Shown piece by piece: positions 1 to 13,284 of a stretch of 64,000 nt of DNA. Below the pieces are notes generated by a model. That model did not search any database and was not told the DNA's origin. It worked only from the letters and a program-made list of their open reading frames with translations. How positions within the stretch are numbered: the stretch's first letter is position 1; every line of letters starts with the position of its first letter. The stretch is from NCBI GenBank assembly GCA_947179155.2, contig OX359276.1, positions 42,246,192 to 42,310,191 of the forward strand, read 5' to 3'. The DNA comes from Hedera helix (lineage: Eukaryota > Streptophyta > Magnoliopsida > Apiales > Araliaceae). Made by a program: the position numbers and the translations under genes.

Positions 1-2261
1 CCGAAAGGAACATCAGTCATCAGCCTTTTAATCACAGCCTGTATATATTTTACATTAGTTACAAGACTGCTATATTTTGAGTTTGTGAATAATTTAAAAT
101 GAAATCCTTAAAGGTCTCACATTTTCGAAAGCATGCCTTAGAACAAGGGGATCATAAGGAGTTGATGGGATAGCTTCCGAGAACCAAGTAGGGTTGTACC
201 ACCTCTTAAGGCCACCTGTTTTGCTAGAGTACAAGTGCCCTGGTGGAAAGACCTCAAAATGTTCACAGTCATCATGCAAGCCTTTCAATTCAGAAGAAAT
301 CCAAATCGATCCTGGAACAGAAGAGCAAAGCCATATTATACAACTATATCAGTCAATTCCTTTATAGAAATAGCGATGAATTCACTTTTGAACTGAGAGT
401 TTACCATCAAGTCCCCAACCAATATAGAGGGAAGTGATCCCAATGGCATCACGAGCAACAATGAAGCTGTTATCGCGGGTATCCAGTAAGACAAATGAGA
501 ACATTCCATCTAACATGTCCACAAAGTTTTCTCCGTACTCTTCATACTAATGGAAAGAGATTAAGGTCGACAATTGAATTAATTAATTCGTAAACCGAAA
601 ATTGAAAAAATTGATAAATAATCCAACAATCTTACTCGAACAATTAAATAAAAATAAGTACATGTTATACTTAGATATGGGTATATCAACTATAAGCCTA
701 TAAATTTGGATTATATGCTTATGAGACCACTCACAAGATGGGCGATAACATCACAATCGCTACCGGTTCTGAATTTGTGGTTAGGCAAACGCTTCCGCAG
801 TTCCTCATGGTTATATATTTCACCATTGACCTGGTTTTTAACACAATATTTTCATTCAATCAAATCAATCATTTATTTTTCAATCTTTGTTGTAATTTAG
901 CTAAACTCAACCTAAACGATAATAAAAGACTAAAGACTGACAAATCATATTAAGTTCCGCAAGATGACCCACCGTAACGACAATTTTCTCATCTTCATTG
1001 TAGAGAGGTTGATCACCGGAAGCAGGATCAATGACTGCTAGCCTTTGATGAGCCAAATAACAGTCGCCATACTGGTACAGACCACTCCAATCAGGACCAC
1101 GATGCTTCAATCTAATTCGTTATGCAACAATAACAACTCAATTAGTTATATTAAACACCAGCTAATCAACATCAACCCATTTGTTCGACTGAATCGTAAA
1201 ACTCTCCCTCCATTTTGTATTATTTTTGTAAAACTCATCCTTTAATTTTTATTTTTATAAAACACTCCCTCCAAGTTACATTAATTATGCAAAACTCATC
1301 TCCTAACTTTTATTTTTGTAAAACTCTCCCTTCAAGATATATTAATTATGTAAAACTCACTTTCTAATTTTTTAACATGTAGAGAGTAAATTTTGTATAA
1401 TTAATACATCTTGAAAAGAGAATTTTGCAAAAATAAAAATTAAAGAGTAAATTTTACATTACTAATATAATTTAAAGAGAAAATTTTATAAAAATAAAAA
1501 ATAAAAAATAAATTTTATTAAAATAATACAAATTAAAAGGAGAGTTTTACGATTCAATTCATTTGTTCCGCAATTAAAAAAACACAATCCCCATGTGCAC
1601 TCATCGTTCCACTATTGTGAAAATGATTTGATGGCATATAATATAATTCCTTAATTTATTATTTCTGCTGGGGCCGGCAGTTGGACTGGAACAATTCTGG
1701 TGAAGTCTCACGTCAATAACTCATTTATAACCAAGATTAGTCCATTACATGCCCAAAAAAGGCAAAAGAACGTAACATCCACCGTATTATCAGTATCAGG
1801 TTTTGATATTAATTTTTTCTTTTGTCTCATAACATATAAATTGAGTCAATTACAACGGTTAAATAAGTTATTAAATCACGAACAACTTTACATACACTAT
1901 AATGAAATATCATTTTAAATATTACATATATCTTAATTATTAAAAAATAAAATTCGATACGAATTTTCGTATCAGACACCGTCTTTGGGTATATTTATCC
2001 TTAAATCACTCTAAAATTAAAAGTTTGAAGAAATTTGACACAAGGTTAAAACAAAGAAGAGGGTCCGGCAGAAACGAAATGCTACTGTAATTATAATCAA
2101 GAAAATCTGAATAAACAGGGATAAACAAGAATTGCTAAATGGTGGCTTGAATTATTGGCAATAAACAAAAGATAAAAGTACCTGCGTGAGAGCTCAAGAA
2201 CGCGAACCCTTTTGGCCTGAGAATCATCAGAGCAACCCAAAACTGCTAGGATTCCACACAT
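1..2261 (-). CDS. ASN: Asparagine synthetase [glutamine-hydrolysing], 5' part, runs off the left edge
   Basis: Makes asparagine from aspartate, glutamine and ATP in the cytosol, a main step of nitrogen storage and transport. I reconstructed six exons on the minus strand, all with GT-AG introns: 2261-2182, 1111-973, 830-735, 546-405, 311-121 and 38-1 (cut by the window). They give about 228 N-terminal residues of a family usually near 580-590. The start is fixed by the motif MCGILAVLG: Cys2 becomes the N-terminal nucleophile of the class II glutaminase domain after Met removal. The glutaminase signatures HRGPDWSG, NGEIYNHEEL and TGSDCDVIAHLYEEYG are intact; Arg50, Asn75 and Glu77 (49, 74, 76 without Met) correspond to the glutamine-binding residues of bacterial AsnB. 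The last exon reads AVIKRLMTDVPFG, the start of the ATP-binding synthetase domain. The PP-loop and the rest lie left of the window. Intron 1 (1112-2181) carries a MITE. Identity is very sure; which paralogue is not. Confidence 0.96.
1187..1559. mobile_element. Foldback MITE with 9-bp target duplication in ASN intron 1
   Basis: A 373-bp AT-rich inverted repeat. The left end begins GACTGAATCGTAAAACTC and the reverse complement of the right end AATTGAATCGTAAAACTC. It is flanked by the direct repeat CATTTGTTC (1178-1186 and 1560-1568). A 9-bp duplication points to a Mutator-type mobiliser. It has no coding capacity and lies wholly within intron 1. Confidence 0.75.
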
Positions 2262-2559
2262 GTTGGTTACTTTTATTTTAGCAACTAGAATACCCAAAAA
2301 AGAAGGATAAAAATATGGATCTGAAAACAAAGATTCTGGATATGGATTCAAAAGATTTAAGATTAGGTAGCTACAAGAATGGAAGCAACAAATGGATGAG
2401 AGAGAAAAAAGGGAAGAGAAGGTGTCTTGGTAATGGAAAGGGGCAAAGAAAGGTGGTGGTGGTGCTGCAGAATACTAGGATAGAAGGACACGTACTATTG
2501 CTAATGCTTAAATGAGGAGGTAGTGATTGTATAATGTAGAAACACCACCGCTTGGTACG

Positions 2560-2567
2560 TATTTATA
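2560..2567 (-). promoter_or_regulatory. TATA box of the asparagine synthetase gene
   Basis: On the minus strand this reads TATAAATA, about 300 bp upstream of the ASN start codon. That implies transcription from about 2530 and a 5' leader near 270 nt. Position and sequence fit a plant TATA box; the start site itself is inferred. Confidence 0.6.
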
Positions 2568-2767
2568 CTGGTTATGTGGGACCCACCCACCTATCCATGC
2601 CAACTCCTCTCAAGCGGCGACGTTTTTTTTCCATCCCACCATGTCTACCTGCTCCTTCACCTTACATATTCCTCGCGTCCCAAACATAAAATTGGGTAAA
2701 AATATTTTCAGTCTATTTTATTTGTATGAGACCATATATATATATATATATAAAATAAGATAAGTAT

Positions 2768-2918
2768 AAATACATAATATCAAATACAACACAAAATATA
2801 ATATTTTGATTTCAATTATTGAGAAATAAAATCTGACACAAAAATTTGTGTCAAGTCTCACTTTCTAATGATTGAAATGTATGTAATATTTGAAGTAGCA
2901 TTTGATTATAATGTATTT
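2768..2918. repeat. Palindromic foldback repeat (dispersed family)
   Basis: A 150-bp imperfect palindrome centred on GACACAAAAATTTGTGTC. The outer arms start AAATACAT and end ATGTATTT. Related palindromes, with the same core inside TTAATTATTAAAAA-like arms, lie near 9180-9310 and 31740-31880, with half-copies near 1925-1980 and 39405-39480. It looks like a small MITE family; I could not fix target duplications. Confidence 0.5.
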
Positions 2919-4779
2919 AAAATTGTCCATATATATATATGGTGTTAAGACTATATTAAGTTATTTATTATAATTTTTTTATTAATAATTATAAGGGTGA
3001 AGATTTATTTTATGGACAACGTATCTGATTCAAATTCAGAATAATTCAGTTGCGACAAGAAAAGAAATAAAAAGTATTTCATATTTTCATTCATGTTCCG
3101 TTTGAAATGAAGGGATATAACTCAGTCGGTAGAATTTCATTCTTACGATTGGTTCACTGTGGTTACGCACGGTGTATGAAATTTCAACTTTTTTGTCATT
3201 TTAACAATAAAAATATTAATGTAAAAGGTCCAATTATGTGATATAATATTTAAAGTGAATTGAAATACAATTACGTACTTATATAATCATGCAAAATATT
3301 AAAAAATAAAGTATAATTGATAAATAAAATTTTAAATATTATTTATATCAAGAATTATTGAGCTACCAACTAACTTATGAATAAATTCAAAGCATATTAA
3401 TTGTAAATTTAAAATATAATTCCGGGACCGTCGGACAAGCCTTTGACGAAGGTAAGGTTTATCCACTTATTAGATAACCACATGCTGAGTCATCAATGGT
3501 AGAGTACTGTTTATCTATTTATATTATTAAAAGAGAACAAAAAGTGAGTTATTTTAATTTTTTTTTAGCCTTTTAATATAAAGAATATTTATTTCTGAAC
3601 TCTTAGAAATCTTTAATTTGTAGAATAATTATCACGTGTTATAAAAGAAAATTAGTCGACAGTTTTTAAATTTAGTTAAAACTTAGATTTATTATTTTTG
3701 TCTATTTTTTCTTATATTATGTTTTTAAAAATTATTAATTAAACTTTAAAAATAATTTATTATCACACGCACACCTCTGTGTTCATATTAAAAAATTTAG
3801 TTTTAATATACGTAATGATTTATATAATAATTCTTTATAAAATGATACGTCTCATATGATAATAAAAATAGAAGACTCATTATTTTATAAAAAATTATTA
3901 TATATAATATTTCTCTTAAAAATTATTTTAAAAAAGATATATTTTCTTGAACTTTGCATCGCGTGTGGTATGGTGTAAAATCTAAAATTTCCACCGCTCT
4001 TTTCAACTATCCACGTGTCTAAAACATGGATTAAAGCGGGACATACGCAACAAGTGTATTTTTTATTTTTTTTGCAAAACACGGTCGTCACGGGAATTAG
4101 AGAGTAAAGTTAATGTATGTGTAGATTTTTTTTATAAATAAATGAGTCACCATGAGTGATATGCATTACAAAAAAGCTGTTTCTATCCAAAAATAATAAA
4201 TAAATAAACATAGGATGGATAATTTTGAGTGTTGGATAACGGTTGTCTCTTTTATTGGTAGTTTTATTTTAGAAGTATAAAGTCTGATTACTCCTTTAGT
4301 TTGTCCTACACATTTACTTACGTATTCATGATGATTCAAAAACTAAATCCCGAAAAATTGTACACCAGTTTGGTAAAAAATATTTTATCAACTAATTAAT
4401 GTGGAAATTGAAAGATATAAGTATTTAATAATTAGATTTGGTTCTTTAATTTTAAAGATATTCTAACTATTATTTTTATACGTGGGACTTTAACCCAATA
4501 TTCGGATTGTGTTAAAATATTTTAATCTAAAATCAATTAGTACTGAGTTGAGAGCGCTTAAAGTATATATGGTGAGTTTGAATTTAAATTTAATTGATGT
4601 AGGACTTCAATCCAATAATTTTTATTCATAAAAATTGATTTCGAAAATATTCAAAAGTTGACTCAATTCAATTCAAGATGGATATATGAAATTTTTTGAA
4701 ACGGCAATAACACAAATTTTGAATTTATTTTTAGTTGAAATTATAAACCTTTTGACAGTGATTGTTATATGCGATTTTC

Positions 4780-4782
<3 letters not shown>

Positions 4783-4831
<49 letters not shown>
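4783..4831. repeat. (TA)n microsatellite
   Basis: A perfect TA dinucleotide run of 49 bp. Confidence 0.95.
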
Positions 4832-4833
<2 letters not shown>

Positions 4834-4955
4834 TGAGCAGAGTGATTACAAATGATCAATTCTAAGTTATTTCCGTATATATAATAGCTCAAGAATACGT
4901 AGCAAAACGCTTAAAAACTTAAGGTACGTACTTAAATATTCATTGCTAGAATATC

Positions 4956-4975
4956 CTAGCTTGCTAGCAAGCTAG
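4956..4975. repeat. 20-bp perfect palindrome
   Basis: CTAGCTTGCTAGCAAGCTAG reads the same on both strands. No function is evident. Confidence 0.8.
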
Positions 4976-5575
4976 TTATGGACGTGAAATGCTGAATTAA
5001 AGTTTGATTCCAAAAGGAAAAGAGTGAGATTGAGTGAGTATTACATATTTACGTACGAATACTCTTGTTACAAGATAAACTAATTCATTGGGACAACGTA
5101 TAAGCAACCTTTCTATGGACTTTATAAACTCAATTAGTTCCAGAATGTTAATACGTACAATTTAGTAATACCGAGAGTAATTAAAGAGCACTCTTTTACA
5201 ATTTTATTGAATAATATCAAATAAATTCATTCTAACATTAAAATATAGTTTTATTTATTATTAAAAATAATATGTTATTAATTAAGTAAGGATATATATG
5301 ACATCATAATTAATATAAAAAAATAATCTGTCATTTTAAATTCAGTTTTAGTGTTTTTTTTTTGGAGCGAATTGGATAGAAGAGCTTAAAAGGTAGCCAG
5401 TGGGTAATGATGAGTCTCTTAAATCTTTGATTTGATTATAATCGTGCAGGCTAACCCAAGTACTCAATTTAATAGAATCACAACCAACCTTATCTTAGTA
5501 TGTCTGTGCTTGAGTAAATAAATAAGCTGAAAACAATGCATGCTCACCCTTTGAGAAGGTTAAACATATATATAA

Positions 5576-5682
5576 TCTTCTTCTTCTTCTTCTTCTTCTT
5601 CTTCTTCTTCTTCTTCTTCTTCTTCTTCTTCTTCTTCTTCTTCTTCTTCTTCTTCTTCTTCTTCTTCTTCTTCTTCTTCTTC
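5576..5682. repeat. (CTT)n microsatellite
   Basis: An uninterrupted CTT/TTC run of 107 bp (about 35 units). In one frame it gives a meaningless poly-Phe reading frame. The purine/pyrimidine asymmetry makes it triplex-prone and probably length-variable. Confidence 0.97.
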
Positions 5683-6314
5683 ATACATACTAATGTCTTC
5701 ATGTATTGCATGCAGATTTTCAATTACCTATTCTACATACATATATTGATGGTTGATTCGGATTAAATACTACTATTTTAGTGGTTATTATTTTTTCTAC
5801 AATTTTCTCCAAACTTTTATTTTTCTCCTTTGGTTTTCAATGAAATATATAATCATTTCTGACATTCATATTTTTTTTATATTATTTATAACAAATTATC
5901 GTTTTAATATATTTCAGACATTTAGACTGCCGCCAGAGAGGGAGAGATAGAATTAAAAAAGGTTGGATTCTGATGAAACGTTTAAAAAGAGAGAACTAAA
6001 TAAATAAAACAAGGAAAAGAGGGCACATGGCTATTATATATATACTCTAGTCTAATCTAATACTGCTCCTTGAACATGAGTGGGATTAAGAATTAGTAAC
6101 TTAATAATTAACCAAAATCATCCTTAATTGCATGTGAGTAAGTCTTTTCTATTTTATATATTTATTAGGCTCAATATATTCTTTTATAATATATATATAT
6201 AATTAAATAAAATTTAAATAATTAATTATTATTTTTTATTTTATTTTATTTGTAATTATAATTATAATTTTATAATTATAAAGTATAATTATAATTAATT
6301 CGACTAAATGGAGT

Positions 6315-6667
6315 TGAAATAGGGGACAGAAACTAAAGCATGCGTAGATCCGTTCTCCTGCCAAGAAGTATGCTGACGTGGATGCAAGTTATGGACGGTT
6401 GGAAGTTTACAGAGGATAAGATTATTGGAAATCCTTTCATTTCATTGTCAATTGAATTTTCAATCTTGAGGGTATTGTAGTCATTAGAAATTATGAAAGA
6501 AGTATTGTGTAGTCATTAGAAAAATCAATTGAGAATGATACGAAAGGATATCCAATAATCTTATCGTTTCTAAACTTCCAACTGTCCACACCTTGCGTCC
6601 ACGTCAGCATACTTCTTGGCAGGAGAGCAGATCTACGCGTGCTTCAGTTTCTGTGTCCCCTATTTCA
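6315..6667. mobile_element. Long inverted repeat, probable MITE or foldback element
   Basis: The left arm (about 6315-6455) and the right arm (about 6525-6667, reversed) match at roughly 85-90% over about 140 bp. Both share TGAAATAGGGGACA at the outer end and CTGCCAAGAAGTATGCTGAC inside. The loop is about 70 bp and contains GTAGTCATTAGAAA twice. The arms are more GC-rich than their surroundings. I see no clear target duplication. A transcript would form a long near-perfect hairpin. Confidence 0.7.
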
Positions 6668-7673
6668 GCAACTACACTTTTGACACGTCGACGTACATAA
6701 CATATAAATATAAAATTAAATAATATATTTATTTTATTTATTATAAAATAAATTATAATACAAATTTTAATAATATATTTTATTTTTTTTAAATTAAATT
6801 AAATATAATATTTAAATATTATGCGTTAATATCTATTCTTATAAAAAAAAAAGGACATAATCCTTTGCCTACTGATCGATGCAAGTTTGCCTTGGAGTGA
6901 TCAACTCAACTTTTTGAAGAAATATATTATAATGAACTTTTGGCCTGGTAAAAAAAAATGAATTATTTCCTATTTTATTTAATATTAAGAATATTTTGTT
7001 TAATTTTATCATATTTAAATTTTTACCATATATTTATATAGATGATACAAGTATATTTGTCAGAATAAGTTTTCCATTGCTACCATTTCTTTATTAATAA
7101 TTAATGCCCCAAAGTTTGTCAAAATAACTTCTTTTGTGGAGAATATTTTTCAATTGACAAATCTGTATACATAATAATTAAATATTATATTTTTTTATAT
7201 TATTAAAAAATAAGAAATGATATAAATTTTAATATCATATTTTATATTTTAATAATATAAATAAATATAATATTTGATAATGATGCGATAATACTTATTT
7301 TTTTTCGATGCCTAAACTATATTATTATTGGGGAATTGATATTTGATAATGAATCAAACTTAGTAGAGTAGGTCTTATCTAACTGATAACACGTGTTTAA
7401 TGACGATTGCAAGACCAAAGACCCATAACTAAATGCATAGGCACCTCGGTGTCAGACCTTATCTCCTTCCACCCAATGGCTGGCTATCCACGACAGCGAG
7501 ATTCAATCCCCATTATTTTGGGCCTTTGGCAACCGTCCCTACAATTATAAGCCACCGTACTGAGGAGGGCCTCTCACTTATTATTTTTGGCCTTGTTATG
7601 TACGATCAACAATGCATCTAGCCATCTACTTGTACCTTCGTTTCGCCATAAATTCCAATTTATAACATTTGTA

Positions 7674-7939
7674 CTCCCTTCTTTTTAATTGATATTTTTT
7701 AAAAATATATAAAAATTTAAAATATAGTTTAATACTTTATTTAATTGATTAAAATAAATATAAAATTTTAATATTATTTTTTAAATTTTGTTGAAAAAGA
7801 TAAAAGATAAATGAATTAATATTTAATATAGAGATAATATATTAAACTAAATTATTAATATTTTTTAAAAGTTTAGAAACTACAAATAAAAAAAAATAAA
7901 TTCACTTTCTAAAAAGACAAATAAAAAAAATAGAGAGAG
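7674..7939. mobile_element. Stowaway-like MITE
   Basis: The left end is TA then CTCCCTTC; the right end is GAGAGAG then TA. That matches the CTCCCT-type terminal repeats and TA target duplication of plant Tc1/mariner (Stowaway) MITEs. The interior is AT-rich and non-coding. The region around 42865-43133 is a diverged relative. Confidence 0.6.
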
Positions 7940-9179
7940 TAAATCTTTATCTTATATTTTCATCATTTCATGTATTTTGAATATTCAAGTATAACTTCTT
8001 TTTTTATGAAGCCCCTGGAAAAAATATCAATAAAATTCATTTTATAAAAAAGATTCAAATTATATGTATAGCGGAGTTAAGGGGGTATTTATTCTATTCA
8101 AAAATAAAATTTGTTTTAAATTTTTATGATCTAAATATAAAAACAATAAATCATAAAAAAAAATATTAGAAATATGTCATGTTTCACGTTCAATTTGACA
8201 ATATCTGTGGTCATTCACCACTACGGACGAATACCACTCGTTACATAAAGAGGATCGTCAAAAGAAGAAATATAATCTTGTAATAAATGTTATTTTTTAA
8301 ATAATATATAATGTACATAATTTAATTTTTTATTATTTAAAATGTATATTGGTTGTTAATTCATAAAATATTAAATTAACTTTAAAATATTAAATATATT
8401 TCAAAATTGTTGGTTAATAGATCCAAATCAAAACGTTCATAGATCAGGCAAATCCTATAAATATTTAATATTTTGAATATAATATAATATAATGGTGATT
8501 TGATGTGGGAGTTTCAGATCAAATCTTATAAATATTAATTATTTGACTTTTCTTTTGGATTAGAACAAGAAGAAGGCCTGATTATTTCCAGGAAAAATAA
8601 AGAGAAAAGAGAGGATTTTTTATTGCTACTAAAAGTCATTCGTAAAGTTTGAATTTTTGTAATCTTTTAAATCGTATTATTGTAGCCTTATTGTAGTATT
8701 ATTATTATATTATTATTCCTAGACGGTGCACGATAATTATGGGAGGCATAATTTAGAGATGTGGCGTAAAGAAGGGGTTAAAATTGACTATTCAAACTTG
8801 GACATAGCCGACGAAATGTAGTTTGTTGGGGGAAATGTAGTACGTACCCTCACTATTCACTAATGAGACTAATTGTACCACCAGCTTAGCTGCGTGGTCC
8901 TGGTCTTCAAGTCGCTATTGACTGTGGCGTGTAGCCACAAGAAAAATACGTTGCGTGTGGGAAAATCGAACGCATAATTTCCATCTTCTATTCTCTAAAT
9001 ACGTACGAAAAATAATGTTGTAATTGATTTTTGGATTTTTTTATGTATTTAAACTTTGTGAACCGTACATTTAATAAGATAATTGACAGTTTCTTACATC
9101 AATTTTTAATCGAAGTAATATTATAAATTAATGTGTTAGTGAACATAAAGATGCAAGAACTATTAGTTTTGGATGAACA

Positions 9180-9310
9180 CCACTTGAAACACAATATTTA
9201 TTTTAATTAATAAAAAATATGATTTGACACGAATTTTTACGTCAGACTCTACTTTTTAATAGTTAAGATGAATATTGTGATTCACGTAATATTTTAAAAT
9301 AATGTACTTA
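9180..9310. repeat. Palindromic foldback repeat (dispersed family)
   Basis: An imperfect palindrome centred on GACACGAATTTTTACGTC, with arms containing CACAATATT and TTAAT-rich runs. Same family as 2768-2918. Confidence 0.45.
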
Positions 9311-9904
9311 AATTTATTAAAAAAAAATAGTCAAAAAAGTTAAGATTTGCGATCTAAATACGATATAAGTCAATTATGTCTTAACATGATAATCGGCACC
9401 AACACCTTAAAATCCCTTAGGTTCACCTATAATTTTTATAAAAGGACGTATAAATATTATTTTTGGGAGATATGTATTTTTCTTTGATATTAGATTTTAT
9501 CTTGAATTCTTATTTATGTAAGATTAATGAACATTATAACTCAAAATTAGATAATATGATGATTTTTAAATTTTATATATTAATAATTTTTCACTACAAT
9601 GTAATTTTTAGTTTTATTTTCTTAAAAAAATGTCTCGATAAAGAATTTTTGAGTAGTAGATTGATATGAGGCAACATGAATAGTAGATTGATAGGAAGGC
9701 GTAACGCTCACCAATTTTCTTTTATTCACACCCATTGAATAGTCAAGATTTAAACATTGTCCTCATTACTAAAAATTACTTCACAAAGGACAAATCTCAT
9801 ATGCATTATTAGTCGTTTCAATTGTGCTTTATTTGAAACATTATCCGCACCAAGAAAATTTCGACTTAAAGATTTAGCATTCATTATCCGAAAATAACTC
9901 AAAT

Positions 9905-12900
9905 CAGTGTTTTTAAATTCGAATTGGTCATTAAATTAAAAAAAATATCGAATGAATGGATCATTAATTTAATTAATGATCGAATCGTTATTGAATCAGT
10001 GACGTTATTAATATGTAATAAATAATAAATAATTAAATATATTAATTATTATTATATATTATATATAATATTTAATAAATATGTAAAATTAATCAATTTA
10101 TCTACACACAAAAAAAATTAAACTTATTTGTATAATATTTACTTCATACAATTCAAATAAATACTAAATTTATATTAAAAAAAAGATATTAAATCATAAT
10201 CATAACTCAAAATTCAAGAGTCAAGAGTGATAAAATCAAACATAAATATATTTAGGATACATTCAATCAAATTCGGAAAAAAAAAAAATTTATTTGTACA
10301 ATATTAACTTTGTATAATTCAAATAAATACTAAATTTATATGAAAAGAAATCTATTAAATCATGATTGTAAGACCCCGAATTTTATTAAATACAAAATTT
10401 AATTTTTCTTCATATTTTCTCTGAAACAGTAAGTGGTTAAATTGATAAAGTTAAAAATTAAGGATGTTATGTACAAATTTTATTTTGTCGGACAATATTC
10501 GTTTGGTCGGGGAATATTCGTTTTGTCGGGGAATATTCGGGTCGTACGACGGCGCCAAAATAACTAATTATTGGTGGACCCCACAACGAAATATTTGTCA
10601 GATATAGAAAACGACAGAAGTAACCTTTTTTAAATAAAAATAGTCAACGGTGTTATCATTCTTAAACTATTAAAATACCAGTAATAAAAAAATAGTAGCA
10701 TACGGTAATTTATGATATTTTACTGTAGCACACGGTATTCTATAGTAGCACACGGTATTGCACAGTGTCTCATATTATTGATCTGATAACGTTGTCATTA
10801 CACAGTATTCATCAACAATTGTTGTTACACAATATTTTGCATTATTGATTCAATAATTGTCATAATACTGTATTTCATATCATTGAGTCAATAATTATTG
10901 TTGCACTGTTTTTAAAATTCTTGAACCAAATAATTGTCACAGTAGCAAATACACAGTAATTTATATTATTAAATTAATAATAATCTGTAACGTATTTATT
11001 ACATTATTGTTGAATTATTGTTGTAGCATTATTTTATTTTATACGCAGGACCCACATGAACAAAAAATAAATAAATAAATAAATAAAATAAAATAATTAA
11101 TTATTATTTTATGTGAATAGTAACGTGAATAGTAATATGTGGACCCTATGTGGGGCCCACATGAATGTTGTAAATGGAAAATGTGTTTTTTATTTTGCTG
11201 GCTGCTGCTGCTTTATTTCAGCACTGGCGTGCCGCACGCCAGTGTCACCTATCGCGCATAGTAACTTATTTTCTCCTATAAATAGTTTGCTCAGCTGAAT
11301 AGAAAAATCACACCTAAAATATAAAGTTTTCCTATAAGTATTTTATGAGTTTTCTCTGAAAATAGTAACTTTATCTTGAGTGTTTGAAAGCTAAAAGGAA
11401 TGCAGGAATTTTTCAAGTAAATCTTTTATTAAAGAATAGTAATTTCATAAATTTCTATTTTTCACGGTATTCACAAATCTTCCTTTAGAAGACTCTTCTT
11501 TAAGAAGATTTATTTTTAAAATCTTTCTTTGGAAGATTTATTTTAGAATATTATTTTAAAAACTATTTTAAAGTTGTTATATTATACTACAAAAATTATG
11601 TTAAATATATATAATTTTGATAGTTCATATTATACGAGTTATCATACACTTTGAAATTTATATGTGGTAATTACTAATTATATTATAATTATATAGGTTG
11701 ATCAACCTTATTTTTATCAATATCAGTCACGTTACAAGGTAAGGGATGTCATTTTCTTTCATACTCTTAAATTTACTACTGTAAGAGGTATCATTCTTTT
11801 CATCATCATAAATGGTATTATTTTCTTACTTGTAAGGGATACCATCTTTTTCATCTTTCATTATTCAAATTTACCACGGTAAATGATATCATTTATTTTA
11901 TACTCTTAAACTTACTATGGTAAATATTATTCGGTAAAACTTTTGAAATGATTATATGTTTCTTAATAGTTTGCGTTTCATTTAATATCATTTCAATTAC
12001 TCCTTCCTATTTACGCGAACCTTTCCATTGAACTGTAACCGTTATTCTGAACCGTGGATCATGAATATCATTTTTGAATTTCACTCCACATCATGTTGAC
12101 AATTTGGATATTATTTGAATATGCACAAAGTAAAATTATAAACTTTCGATATTTATTGTTTACCCTATTTTTTCTGTTCATTATTAATATCTCTATTATT
12201 ATTCTAATAATCAAGAATTAAATTGTTGTGGATATCTGTGGCCTGGGGCACAGATTAGATAAATGTGTTAATAGGTTAAAGGCGTTGATAGGTTAAAAAC
12301 GATATATTTGATGATGTGTCTTTTAAGGCACGTGGTGAATGTTCTCTTTGGCCTGGGGCAAAGATGAATTGTTGTTTGGTATGATTATGACGAAAGGCTG
12401 TAGACTGGTATAATCATGATCGGTGGTGCTATATTGAATATTTTTGGCCCGTAGTGCAAAGATAAATTGTTGATTTGCATGATTATGACCAGGAACTGTT
12501 AGTTTGTATTATCATGGTCAGTGGTATTTCAGATGATAAAAGTTGATGATGTTTTTCCTAAAAAGAGAAACGAGTGGACGTCATGGTCCATCTGATTTTC
12601 CTAATGGTTGTTATTTTGCTGCAGTCATTAATCTGAACCTTGTTTAAAAACTTAACAGCAGTTGTTAAGATAAAACTTGCTGTTTAAATTATTATATCAA
12701 GAACACAACTGTTGAAGGCTAACGATAATTTATTCATCATTATCTTAGTCATGATATTCTTTACTGGGCTATTTGAGCTCACCCTTTATTTTTGTTCCAT
12801 TGTTTTTCAACAGGAGATGAGAACGTAGCTGGGTCTAGTTGGGGGATGGAGTGAGAGTCCGAGTGATAGCTATCGTAATCTTCACGTGCTGTAAAATAGT

Positions 12901-13284
12901 GTGACAATAATAGTGAAGACTTAGTTATGTATTATTATACACTGTATTGTTAAACGTTGTAATAATTTTGTTGTAGTCTTTTGAAAACTCAAGTTTGGAC
13001 TGTGTGGGCCCAGATTTGGGGATGTCACAATGATCATAACTCAAAACCCAATCAATGATATATTTAATCAAGTTCAAATGCTTAAATTTAAAATAAATAA
13101 AAAAAATTTAAAAAAAGGTAGAGAACCGGTAAAACCGATGACTGGGTCACTAGGCCAACCGGTCCGACCATCGGGTCACCGATTTTGACCAAATTCAATT
13201 TTTTGGCTTAAATTGGACCGGAGGGCCGACCAGTTCCAATTTTTTCCTATCCAACTGGCAGTCCGGTCCGATTTTACAACCATG
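9905..13284. mobile_element. hAT-like non-autonomous element hosting a solo LTR
   Basis: The left end starts CAGTGTTTTTAAATTCG; the right end, read inward on the other strand, starts CATGGTTGTAAAATCGG. The flanks are ACTCAAAT (9897-9904) and ACTCAAAC (13285-13292), 7 of 8 identical, as expected for an aged hAT 8-bp duplication. Without the LTR at 10367-13029 the element is only about 0.7 kb. Inside are a partial tandem duplication (near 10118-10200 and 10288-10366) and, at the right, a patch of CCGGTC/ACCGG motifs (13120-13275). No transposase is present. Confidence 0.6.
10367..13029 (+). mobile_element. Solo LTR of a Ty3/gypsy chromovirus family (family A)
   Basis: Begins TGTAAGACCCCGAAT and ends GGGGATGTCACA, with TG..CA ends, and is flanked by the perfect 5-bp duplication ATGAT (10362-10366, 13030-13034). 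The whole 2663 bp is homologous to the LTRs at 16045-18978 and 20822-23709 (opposite strand) and to the solo LTR at 47631-50374. There is no internal sequence, so this is an LTR-LTR recombination product. It contains TATA-like TATAAATAG near 11276 and lacks the GGCGGCAATCCGC tandem block of its relatives. Confidence 0.93.

Larger units (their letters stand above)
2600..6314. other. Intergenic, no gene seen
   Basis: AT-rich sequence upstream of ASN. Apart from the foldback repeat at 2768-2918, two microsatellites and a short palindrome, I see nothing in it. Open frames here are short and of low complexity. Confidence 0.6.
6668..9904. other. Intergenic, no gene seen
   Basis: AT-rich, with a Stowaway-like MITE (7674-7939) and a foldback repeat (9180-9310). 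A more GC-rich patch at 7380-7640 has a 62-codon frame without recognisable similarity. Nothing else is supported. Confidence 0.6.

Noticed and set aside
3108..3185. A tRNA-like stretch (AGGGATATAACTCAGTCGGTAG)
   Set aside because: The D-arm part resembles organelle tRNAs, but I cannot form anticodon or T arms or find a good B box (GGTTCACTGTGG is off consensus). At best a decayed fragment.
5536..5766. 76-codon frame with a long poly-Phe run
   Set aside because: Artefact of the CTT microsatellite.
7433..7621. 62-codon frame in a GC-richer patch
   Set aside because: No similarity, no splice or promoter context, and too short to support.
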